Assembly (NCBI GenBank): GCA_964504155.1
Contig: CAZDCZ010000078.1
Coordinates: 1-13,590, forward strand
Origin: CAZDCZ01 sp964504155
GTDB lineage: Bacteria; Bacteroidota; Bacteroidia; Bacteroidales; UBA12077
Direction: 5' to 3'
Length of the DNA: 13,590 nucleotides
Shown here: piece after piece, positions 6,932 to 13,551 of the stretch
Numbering within the stretch: the first letter of the stretch is position 1
How the letters are laid out: each line of letters starts with the position of its first letter
Made by a program: the position numbers and the translations under genes
Notes under the pieces: generated by a model
The model's input: only the letters and a program-made list of their open reading frames with translations
Database searches by the model: none
Told to the model about the DNA's origin: nothing

Positions 6932-9268
6932 TTAAAATTTAATTCTTAGTTCTGCTTTTACAAATCGTCCCATCGACAAATAATCAACATCAACAAGAGT
7001 AACTTTATCTAATAGGTTATTTGCATATAGTGCAAGAGAGATATTTTTAGTCACATTTCTTTGAAGTTTTATATCGATGGTATTAGTTGGATCTAAAAGA
7101 GATTCGTTTGAATCATCAGCATATTGTTCGCCTTTATAATGATATAGAATACTTGTATTCACAAATTTATTATTCCAGTCTAATCCTAGGTTATATTGAT
7201 GTTCAGGAACATATCTGAGAAAATTTCCCGAAATGTCATTTTCATTAACATCAGCAATATAATTGCTTATTGTTGAATGGGCATAAGTATAATTTGCAAA
7301 TACCGATAATTGTTGCGTAATAGTATAATTAACAGCAATTTCTCCGCCATAAAGTTCAACTTCACTAATATTTTCGTTTTGGCGTATAGGCTTTAATCTT
7401 GTTCCCATTGCAATAGAATCGCCTGTGCTAACATAATATTGAAAATCTTTTCCTATAGAATAATAAACAGAAGGAGCAATACTTATTTTATTATTTACAG
7501 CATGGATATCAGATCCTATTTCGAAAGTATGAATAGTTTCGGGTTGTGTATTTGGATTTGCTTTTTTAAATCCTCCACGTATAAATCCCGAACGACAAAG
7601 ATCGTCTAAAACCGAAGGTCTAAAACCCTTGGCATAAGATATATAAGTTCTGAAATTTTTAGTAAATCTATATTGTGTCGATATTCTTGGACTTATAGAA
7701 TTCCATGTATCTTCGTTAATATTTCGATTTTCGAGTTCTGCTAAAATTGAAATCAGATTTGTTGGATTCTCTATATAATAGGCTCCGTCGAAAAATTTTG
7801 CATGGTCGAATCGTAAGCCTGCAACAATTCTTAATTTATCTTTATATAGAGATATTTCATCTTGAATAAAAAATGCGGCAGTATTCATTTTCCCTTTATT
7901 GTAAACTTTGTCGGTAACATCGTTTCCGGTAATATATTTATTAGTTTTGGTATAATCATCGATAGCATCAACACTTCCTTGTTTTAAATCGAAACCGCTA
8001 GTAATTATGTTATGTTCGCCGATGTTTTTCGATATCTGAAAAAGAATTCCCATATCTTCTCGTTTCGAATCGACACTGTAACAGCTATAATTCCCTTTAC
8101 GTAACTTCTCGCTTAATTTTTTATAATCTTCGTTTTGATAAAAAATAGTTGTATTAATCTTAAAATCTTTTATTTGTCCCGAATATTTCAGATGTGCTTT
8201 ATAAGTATCATGATCCATAGATTCACCTTCGGGTAATAAAATTTTTGATCCCGAACCACGTCGATCATCGTAATAATCGAGCTTTAATTCTAGATTATTG
8301 TTTTTATTTATGTCGTAACCAAATAATACTCCGGCGGCATATTCTTCCATGTCAGATTTTATTGTTGTACTATCTCTTTCTTCTTCGATAAGATTTATGT
8401 AACCATCGCTTTTATTATAGAAAGCATTTAACGCCCAATACAAGCCTTTTTCGTGAGTATCGGCCACACGTCCATTTATATTTATATTTGTATTTGTAGT
8501 ATTTAGCGAGCCATAACTTGTTCTTGCATCAATACTAAGTTTTTCGTATGGTTTGGTAGTAATAATATTTATAACTCCGCCCATGGCATTACTTCCGTAT
8601 AACGATGAACCGGGTCCTTTCGATACTTCAATTCTTTTAATATTGGCAGTGTTAATTAAATTCCAGTTTACCGAGCCTCCGTCCGATTTATTAACAGGAA
8701 TCCCATCAACAAGAATAAGTGTGCGCGATTGGTCAGCTCCACTCATCCCTCGCATTGTTACATTCGAGCTGTGACTAATAAAACTTCCAGCACGATTAAT
8801 ATTTATTCCCGAAGTATATTTTAATAATTCGTCGCTTGATTGAGAGGGTAAACTATTCAGAGTTTTAGTAGATAATAAATTTATACGGGCAGGAATATCT
8901 TCTATTTTCCTTGAGGTTTTGGTTGCTGTTATAACTACCGGGTCAGAAATAATTTTCGATTGAATTAATTTAATATCTATATACTTTACGTCTTTGCCGT
9001 CTGTGTTTATGTTCACAGTTTTAGTTTCGTATCCTATATAAGAAATTATTAAACTTAGCTTTTGCTGATTAATGTTTTTAATTATAAACTCTCCTTTTAA
9101 ATCAGAAATTGTGCCTTTTTTTGTTCCCTTAACAGAGATATTAGCATTTGGAAGAGTTTCTCCGGTGGTTTTGTCGCTTACAGTTCCTTTTATTGTGTAT
9201 TGTGCAAAACCAGGTAACACAAAAATAAAAGTTAATAATAATATTAAACAAATTCTTTTTCTTTTCAT
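6932..9268 (-). CDS. TonB-dependent outer-membrane receptor
   Basis: The chosen start (9266-9268) gives 778 residues and a proper signal peptide (MKRKRICLILLLTFIFVLPG, cleavage after GFAQ near residue 23). An upstream in-frame ATG would add 20 residues that do not suit an export signal. Residues about 24-110 form a CarboxypepD_reg-like domain (IKGTVSDKTTGETLPNANIS). The plug follows at about 115-235 (VVITATKTSRKIEDIP, MRGMSG, ILVDGIPVN, IKRIEVSKGPGSSLYGSNAM, GGVINI). The remainder is a beta-barrel with alternating aromatic strands and a terminal FVKAELRIKF ending in Phe, as outer-membrane proteins do. Barrel length and plug resemble BtuB/FepA-type receptors rather than the about 1000-residue SusC type, and no SusD gene is nearby. 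Ligand unknown; the partner lipoprotein downstream is the main clue. Confidence 0.93.
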   Translation of the reverse strand: MKRKRICLILLLTFIFVLPGFAQYTIKGTVSDKTTGETLPNANISVKGTKKGTISDLKGEFIIKNINQQKLSLIISYIGYETKTVNINTDGKDVKYIDIKLIQSKIISDPVVITATKTSRKIEDIPARINLLSTKTLNSLPSQSSDELLKYTSGININRAGSFISHSSNVTMRGMSGADQSRTLILVDGIPVNKSDGGSVNWNLINTANIKRIEVSKGPGSSLYGSNAMGGVINIITTKPYEKLSIDARTSYGSLNTTNTNININGRVADTHEKGLYWALNAFYNKSDGYINLIEEERDSTTIKSDMEEYAAGVLFGYDINKNNNLELKLDYYDDRRGSGSKILLPEGESMDHDTYKAHLKYSGQIKDFKINTTIFYQNEDYKKLSEKLRKGNYSCYSVDSKREDMGILFQISKNIGEHNIITSGFDLKQGSVDAIDDYTKTNKYITGNDVTDKVYNKGKMNTAAFFIQDEISLYKDKLRIVAGLRFDHAKFFDGAYYIENPTNLISILAELENRNINEDTWNSISPRISTQYRFTKNFRTYISYAKGFRPSVLDDLCRSGFIRGGFKKANPNTQPETIHTFEIGSDIHAVNNKISIAPSVYYSIGKDFQYYVSTGDSIAMGTRLKPIRQNENISEVELYGGEIAVNYTITQQLSVFANYTYAHSTISNYIADVNENDISGNFLRYVPEHQYNLGLDWNNKFVNTSILYHYKGEQYADDSNESLLDPTNTIDIKLQRNVTKNISLALYANNLLDKVTLVDVDYLSMGRFVKAELRIKF

Positions 9269-9297
9269 TATAAATAAAATATTAGGATTAATAATTG

Positions 9298-9321
9298 CGT
9301 TATGCACAAAAAAACATAACG
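9298..9321 (-). promoter_or_regulatory. Inverted repeat in the TonB receptor leader
   Basis: CGTTATG (9298-9304) and CATAACG (9315-9321) are perfect 7-bp complements around a 10-nt A-rich spacer. The site lies about 30-53 nt upstream of the receptor start, just downstream of the -7 box. It could be an operator half-site pair or an mRNA 5' hairpin. Confidence 0.45.
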
Positions 9322-9325
9322 AACA

Positions 9326-9333
9326 CAAAAGTA
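9326..9333 (-). promoter_or_regulatory. -7 promoter box (TACTTTTG) for the TonB receptor
   Basis: On the minus strand TACTTTTG matches TAnnTTTG exactly, 57 nt upstream of the receptor ATG. No convincing -33 TTG was found at the expected spacing, which would fit an activator-dependent promoter. Confidence 0.5.
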
Positions 9334-9350
9334 TTCTATTTATTAGAATA
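9332..9350. promoter_or_regulatory. Palindrome at the TonB receptor promoter, candidate operator
   Basis: TATTCTA-TTTAT-TAGAATA is a perfect inverted repeat with 7-bp arms and a 5-nt spacer. It overlaps the upstream edge of the -7 box by 2 bp. A dimeric regulator bound here would control access to the promoter. The regulator is unknown. Confidence 0.45.
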
Positions 9351-9630
9351 TTGGTAGAAATCTAGAAAAAAGTGGTATTTTTATTAATAAGTTACATAAC
9401 ATTCCCCACATTCAGAGAAACCGATTAATAAAAAACAATTGCTTAAAATTGCTTATATTTAATCAAAATTTTTAATTTTTTTGGGGTTTTTAGACGGACT
9501 GCCGTCAGCCACAAGCTAAAATCCGATAATAGAAACAAAATTGTAAATTAAAAAAAAAGTGTAAATTTGAAATAGGATTAAAAAGTAAAAAGTGTAAACT
9601 TTTTTTAGGACGATACACACCACACAAATA
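9351..9630. other. AT-rich interval between the TonB locus and the R-M cassette
   Basis: No gene recognised. A GC-richer island at 9493-9517 stands out. It holds a GACGG-ACTG-CCGTC hairpin (9493-9506) followed by GTCAGCCACAAGCT (9504-9517), which resembles GTCAGCTACAGCT at 13573-13585 beyond the other side of the cassette. Otherwise it contains A/T tracts and two AAAAAGTGTAAA repeats. Confidence 0.5.
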
Positions 9631-9682
9631 GCACATTTGCAATTCGCACAAGCCAACACACAAATCCAAAATTGCAAAAGAG
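9631..9682 (+). repeat. Left direct repeat flanking the R-M cassette
   Basis: Shares CACATTTGCAATTC, AGCCAACA and ATTGCAAAAGAG blocks in order and spacing with 13401-13453, with a few substitutions and 1-nt indels. Internal inverted arms are TTTGCAATT (9636-9644) and AATTGCAAA (9670-9678). Confidence 0.85.
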
Positions 9683-9742
9683 CTATTTTTTCCGCTATCT
9701 AAAAAAACTTAAAAATTAATATTAAATTAATTAAATTATTTG

Positions 9743-9750
9743 TATTTTTG
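9743..9750 (+). promoter_or_regulatory. -7 promoter box (TATTTTTG) for the R-M operon
   Basis: TATTTTTG fits TAnnTTTG exactly and lies 33 nt before the regulator start codon. No clear -33 TTG is seen, only A/T-rich DNA. The regulator, M1, M2 and endonuclease genes downstream are tightly packed and could all be read from here. Confidence 0.55.
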
Positions 9751-9764
9751 TCATTTGATGACAA
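9748..9764. promoter_or_regulatory. Candidate C-box operator overlapping the R-M promoter
   Basis: TTGTCAT-TTG-ATGACAA is a perfect palindrome with 7-bp arms and a 3-nt centre. It overlaps the last bases of the -7 box and extends over the likely transcription start. It sits 19 bp before the XRE-type regulator gene, the classic place for autoregulation by a small HTH dimer. Binding by the adjacent regulator is inferred. Confidence 0.6.
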
Positions 9765-9783
9765 GAAATAATTTACAAGTCAA

Positions 9784-10110
9784 ATGAGACAATTATTTGG
9801 GCAATATATTAAAAGTTTAAGAACGGAAAAGGGGTTTACCTTAACTCAACTTGGTGCGAAATTAGGAATTGATTCTGCAAATCTGAGTAAAATCGAGAAT
9901 GGGAAAAGAGATTTTGATGAAAAAAAACTGGAATCTCTTGCTGAAATTTTTGAACTAAATTTTGAACTCTTAAAAACTGAATTTTTTGCAGAGGTATTTG
10001 CAAAGAAGATATATAATAGTAACTGTTCAACAGATGCTTTTACAGTAGCAGAAGAAAAAGTAAAATATTTACGTCAATTAGATGTTAAACAAGGTAAATT
10101 AAAATTGTAA
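9784..10110 (+). CDS. XRE-family regulator, C-protein-like
   Basis: A 108-residue cytoplasmic DNA-binding protein. Residues about 5-60 form an XRE/Cro helix-turn-helix domain: IKSLRTEKGFTLTQLGAKLG, then IDSANLSKIENGKR as turn and recognition helix, then LESLAEIFEL. The C-terminal 45 residues are charged and unassigned. Size and position match the controller (C) proteins that time endonuclease expression in type II R-M systems, although it is slightly longer than classic 80-100-residue C proteins. It precedes the first methyltransferase with zero spacing (its TAA directly abuts the next ATG), so translation is probably coupled. A perfect palindrome over its own promoter is the likely target. 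None of its six serines uses TCG, unlike neighbouring host genes. Whether it activates or represses cannot be read from sequence. Confidence 0.85.
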   Translation: MRQLFGQYIKSLRTEKGFTLTQLGAKLGIDSANLSKIENGKRDFDEKKLESLAEIFELNFELLKTEFFAEVFAKKIYNSNCSTDAFTVAEEKVKYLRQLDVKQGKLKL

Positions 10111-11181
10111 ATGAAAAATAAATATAAAATAATTGATTTATTTTCTGGTTGTGGAGGGTTCTCATATGGGTTACAACAATCGGGATATGATGTTGTGCTT
10201 GGTGTTGATAATACAGAAATTGCTTTAAAGACATTTGAATTAAATCATAATAATTCAAAAACATTACTTGCGGATTTACATAATGATGAAACAATAGAAT
10301 CAATCGTTAATATAGTTAAAGGACAAAGTATAGATGTTATTATAGGAGGACCACCTTGTCAAGGTTTTTCACTTACAGGAACAAGAAATGAAAAGGATAA
10401 TAGAAATACACTACCTTATAAGGTTTTTGATTTGGCAAAAATAATTAAGCCAAAAGCAATAATCATTGAAAATGTGCCAGGTTTAACAACTTTGTATAAT
10501 GGCAAGGCAAAAGAGAAGATTATTAGTTTGTGCGATGAATTAGGTTATACTTGTAATTATAAAATATTATTTGCACCTGACTATGGAATACCTCAAATTA
10601 GACGTAGGGTCTTTTTTGTAGCACTAAGAAAGGATATTGGTACTTTTAAATTTCCGAAGCCAACTCAGAACAAAGATAATTATCTTGGCTGTGAAGATGC
10701 TATTGGTGATTTACCTAATTTAGTTAATGATTTAGGAAATGATAATCTTAATTATGATAAAGAAGTATTCAGTGAGTATCAAAAAAGTATGAGAAATGGT
10801 TCAAAAGTAATTAAAAATCATATTGGGACTAAACATACAGACCTTGTTATAAATATTATTTCACAAGTACCAGAAGGTGGTAATCATAAAGACTTACCCT
10901 CCGGCGTTGGAGATTCAAGAAAATTTAACGAAGCTTGGACAAGATACCATAGCAAAAAACCTTCAAAAACGATAGATACAGGCCATAGAAATCACTTTCA
11001 TTATAAGTGGAATAGAGTGCCAAGTGTTAGAGAGAATGCAAGATTACAGTCATTTCCTGATAAATTTATTTTTTTAGGGAATAAAACACAACAATACAGG
11101 CAGGTTGGGAATGCAGTCCCACCTCTTTTAGGAAAAGTATTAGGTAATGAACTCAAAAAATACCTCAATGATGAAAATTAA
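10111..11181 (+). CDS. DNA (cytosine-5-)-methyltransferase, first of a pair (M1)
   Basis: A 356-residue C5-methyltransferase that transfers a methyl group from SAM to cytosine in a specific DNA site. The motifs are in canonical order: motif I FSGCGG (11-16), motif IV GGPPCQGFS (79-87) with catalytic Cys83, motif VI ENVPG (120-124), motif VIII PQIRRRVFF (161-169) and motif X GNAVPP (333-338). The stretch between VIII and X (about 175-320) holds the target-recognition region and motif IX (KPSKTID). Length is normal for Dcm-type enzymes. The ATG directly follows the regulator stop codon. Its 3' end overlaps the next methyltransferase. It protects the host from the PLD-type nuclease downstream; the recognition sequence cannot be deduced. 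Intact. Confidence 0.95.
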   Translation: MKNKYKIIDLFSGCGGFSYGLQQSGYDVVLGVDNTEIALKTFELNHNNSKTLLADLHNDETIESIVNIVKGQSIDVIIGGPPCQGFSLTGTRNEKDNRNTLPYKVFDLAKIIKPKAIIIENVPGLTTLYNGKAKEKIISLCDELGYTCNYKILFAPDYGIPQIRRRVFFVALRKDIGTFKFPKPTQNKDNYLGCEDAIGDLPNLVNDLGNDNLNYDKEVFSEYQKSMRNGSKVIKNHIGTKHTDLVINIISQVPEGGNHKDLPSGVGDSRKFNEAWTRYHSKKPSKTIDTGHRNHFHYKWNRVPSVRENARLQSFPDKFIFLGNKTQQYRQVGNAVPPLLGKVLGNELKKYLNDEN

Positions 11182-12427
11182 TATCATAGATTTATTCGCA
11201 GGATGTGGAGGTCTTACAGACGGTTTTGTTCAAACGGGTCATTATAATACATTGGCTTCTGTTGATTGGGAATTGCCAACAGTTAACACACTTAAAAAAA
11301 GGTTGATAACTAAATATGGTTATGGTTTTGAAGATGTAAACGACAAAGTATTGTATTTTGATATACAAAGAACTGACGAATTGTTATATGGGTTTGATGA
11401 CCCTACTTATGGCAAAAGTGTTGGATTATCAAATATTGTAAACAATCGTAATGTTGACTTAATTATAGGAGGCCCTCCTTGTCAAGCATACTCAATAGCA
11501 GGCAGAGTTCGTGATAAAAATGGAATGCAAGATGATTATAGGAACTATTTGTTTGAAAGCTATGTTAGAATGGTAACATCTTTTAATCCTAACTTTTTTG
11601 TGTTTGAAAATGTTGAAGGAATCCTTTCCGCAAAACCTGGTGGAATATCAATCGTTGATAGAATTAAAAAAGCTTTTGATGAGATAGGTTATGAAATAAC
11701 GGATAATCTTAGAAGAAATGCCCTGTTCGATACTTCATATTATAATGTCCCGCAAAAAAGGAAACGAGTAATAATATTTGGTGTCAAAAAAGATAATAAA
11801 AGCACTCAACTAATTAATAGCTTTTATTCTCTAATGAAATTGAAAAAGAGTAATGAACCTACCGCTTCTAAAATAGCATTTGAGAATTTACCTAAAATAT
11901 TCCCTTCAACTGATGGAAAGCATTCTCATAAGATGAAATTAAATGGAGTTGCATTACCAAAAAATCACGAGCCAAGAATGCATAGCAAAAGAGATATTGA
12001 AATCTTTAAATTGCTTACAGAGGATATAAAAAACGGAACTAATAAATATTTATCAAGTAAAGCACTAATACAATTATATAAAGAGAAAACAGGCAAAGAA
12101 TCTAAGTTCCACAAATATCACGTTATTAGAGAAGATAGACCAAGCAATACAATACCAGCACATTTGTATAAAGATGGATTAAGGCACATACATCCTGACC
12201 CTAATCAAGCACGTTCTATTACAGTGAGGGAAGCTGCAAGATTACAAACTTTTGATGATGATTTTGAATTCTTAGGGTCAAAAGGTGACCAGTACAAAAT
12301 GATAGGTAATGCAGTTCCCCCAAAGTTTGCAAAAATTATTGCCGAAACGGTTTTTGAATTATTTTCATATGATAAAATTGAAATTAGGGAAGGCTTATTT
12401 AAAAGAGTTTTAGAAAAAACGTATTAA
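11168..12427 (+). CDS. DNA (cytosine-5-)-methyltransferase, second of a pair (M2)
   Basis: A second, clearly different C5-methyltransferase of 419 residues from the ATG at 11168. The start could equally be the adjacent ATG at 11171; an upstream in-frame ATG at 11147 would add seven residues unlike the family N-terminus. Motif I is FAGCGG (10-15), motif IV GGPPCQAYS with catalytic Cys at about 105, motif VI ENVEG near 147-151, motif VIII PQKRKRV near 195-201 and motif X GNAVPP near 380-385. The region between motifs I and IV is about 25 residues longer than in M1, and the recognition region is unrelated by eye. It overlaps M1 by 14 nt, implying translational coupling, and is followed 1 nt later by the nuclease gene. 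Two m5C enzymes per system usually mean each strand of the site needs its own enzyme. Confidence 0.94.
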   Translation: MMKINIIDLFAGCGGLTDGFVQTGHYNTLASVDWELPTVNTLKKRLITKYGYGFEDVNDKVLYFDIQRTDELLYGFDDPTYGKSVGLSNIVNNRNVDLIIGGPPCQAYSIAGRVRDKNGMQDDYRNYLFESYVRMVTSFNPNFFVFENVEGILSAKPGGISIVDRIKKAFDEIGYEITDNLRRNALFDTSYYNVPQKRKRVIIFGVKKDNKSTQLINSFYSLMKLKKSNEPTASKIAFENLPKIFPSTDGKHSHKMKLNGVALPKNHEPRMHSKRDIEIFKLLTEDIKNGTNKYLSSKALIQLYKEKTGKESKFHKYHVIREDRPSNTIPAHLYKDGLRHIHPDPNQARSITVREAARLQTFDDDFEFLGSKGDQYKMIGNAVPPKFAKIIAETVFELFSYDKIEIREGLFKRVLEKTY

Positions 12428-12428
12428 T

Positions 12429-13382
12429 ATGTTATATACTCAGAATTTAGAAGAATTAATTTTCCATAGACACGAAATGCACGATACAGATGAACTTATT
12501 GTTCTATCTGGCTATTTAGGACCGAAACCTGTTGCAAGAATTGAAGAGTTACCCTTTAATTCAAAAGTAATATATGGTATGTATGGCTCAGAAGGCATTA
12601 GGCCAAGTTTACATAATTCTTTACTAAATATTCAGAATTCCGTTGATAATCTGAATATTTATTATTCAAATCTACCTGTTCATTCTAAATGTTATATTTG
12701 GAGAAGAAGAGGTGAAATAATTCATTCATTAATTGGTTCTGCAAATTTTTCTGTTAATGGCTTAACCACTCCTTTTAGAGAAGTATTAGCTGAAACAACT
12801 TTTGATACATTTCAACCTCTAAACGAATATCTAACACATATTCTTAATAATTCAATATCTTGTCTCGAAGTCGGAACAGAAAGATTTGTAGAAGTTACTG
12901 AAACTGTTGATATATGCTCAATGACTTTGCTTGGTCGTGATGGTGAAGTTCAAAATGCAGCAGGTTTGAATTGGGGTCAAAATCCAGATAATCATACAAC
13001 GCCTAATGATGCTTATATTCCTATAAGAACTGCACATATTAGAGAATGTCCAAGTTTATTTCCACCAAAGCAAATGAATCCCTTATTACTTGATAGTAGA
13101 GGAAGAATGCAAAGACATAATGATTCTATTGAGATTATTTGGGACGATGGTGTTACAATGGAAGGCTTATTAGAAGGTTCACAACCAGTTGAGAATGTAA
13201 TTTACCCAAAACAAATTAGCTCTTTTCCTTCCAAATCTCAACTTGGAGAATATATTAGAGAAAGAATAGGTGTTCCATTGGGTCAACCAGTAAGAAGACA
13301 TCATCTTGAAAGGTATGGTCGAATAGATATTGAAGTCTCACTTTTGGGTGATGGTGTATATAAATTTGATTTTTCAGTGTAA
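12429..13382 (+). CDS. NgoFVII-type restriction endonuclease (phospholipase D fold)
   Basis: The 317-residue protein resembles the NgoFVII restriction endonuclease family. The N-terminal half carries the single PLD-type catalytic set: HSK (His85, Lys87), GSANFS (Ser104, Asn106) and a Glu at 118 (PFREVL). BfiI-like PLD nucleases pair two such sites in a dimer and cut without a metal ion. The C-terminal half (about 180-317) has no recognised motif and probably binds DNA; it includes IEIIWDDGVTMEGLLEG. The gene starts 1 nt after M2, a spacing that ties its translation to prior methyltransferase synthesis. Family members are known type II nucleases (NgoFVII recognises GCSGC), but the site here is not inferable. 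A phosphodiesterase effector is an alternative, but the two methyltransferases make restriction much more likely. Confidence 0.85.
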   Translation: MLYTQNLEELIFHRHEMHDTDELIVLSGYLGPKPVARIEELPFNSKVIYGMYGSEGIRPSLHNSLLNIQNSVDNLNIYYSNLPVHSKCYIWRRRGEIIHSLIGSANFSVNGLTTPFREVLAETTFDTFQPLNEYLTHILNNSISCLEVGTERFVEVTETVDICSMTLLGRDGEVQNAAGLNWGQNPDNHTTPNDAYIPIRTAHIRECPSLFPPKQMNPLLLDSRGRMQRHNDSIEIIWDDGVTMEGLLEGSQPVENVIYPKQISSFPSKSQLGEYIRERIGVPLGQPVRRHHLERYGRIDIEVSLLGDGVYKFDFSV

Positions 13383-13400
13383 TGCTTACCCAAAAGCCAT

Positions 13401-13453
13401 ACACATTTGCAATTCACACGAGCCAACAACACAAGCCAAAAATTGCAAAAGAG
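13401..13453 (+). repeat. Right direct repeat flanking the R-M cassette
   Basis: Same orientation as 9631-9682, with CACATTTGCAATTC, GAGCCAACA and AATTGCAAAAGAG conserved. It begins 18 bp after the endonuclease stop codon. Internal inverted arms are TTTGCAATT (13406-13414) and AATTGCAAA (13441-13449). Confidence 0.85.
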
Positions 13454-13551
13454 TATGTCTTGCCAACGCACCTTAAGAAATAAAAATTGTAGCAAATTTA
13501 AAAAAGAAAAAGATAGAAATAAAAGAATGCCAGTGGGTAACACCTAAGAAT

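Larger units (their letters stand above)
9631..13453 (+). mobile_element. Restriction-modification cassette bounded by direct repeats
   Basis: The four R-M genes lie on one strand with almost no spacing. They are enclosed by two copies of a roughly 52-bp repeat in the same orientation (9631-9682 and 13401-13453). Serine codon TCG is frequent in the flanking host genes but nearly absent from these genes, supporting foreign origin. No integrase or transposase lies inside, so movement would depend on an enzyme supplied elsewhere or on homologous recombination. Mobility is inferred. Confidence 0.5.

Noticed and set aside
6932..9268. SusC-type glycan utilisation locus
   Set aside because: The receptor is about 780 residues, shorter than SusC proteins, and the neighbouring lipoprotein lacks SusD features; no glycoside hydrolase is present.
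9587..9605. Hairpin AAAAAGT-GTAA-ACTTTTT as a terminator
   Set aside because: The stem has a single G-C pair among A-T pairs, and no gene ends immediately upstream on the plus strand.
9631..13453. CRISPR array or IS target duplication as the explanation of the direct repeats
   Set aside because: There are only two copies 3.7 kb apart with genes between, so not an array. At about 52 bp and with several differences they are too long and diverged for a target-site duplication.
13301..13543. Minus-strand open frame across the nuclease end and right repeat
   Set aside because: It overlaps the well-supported endonuclease gene and the repeat, with low-complexity composition and no recognisable domain.
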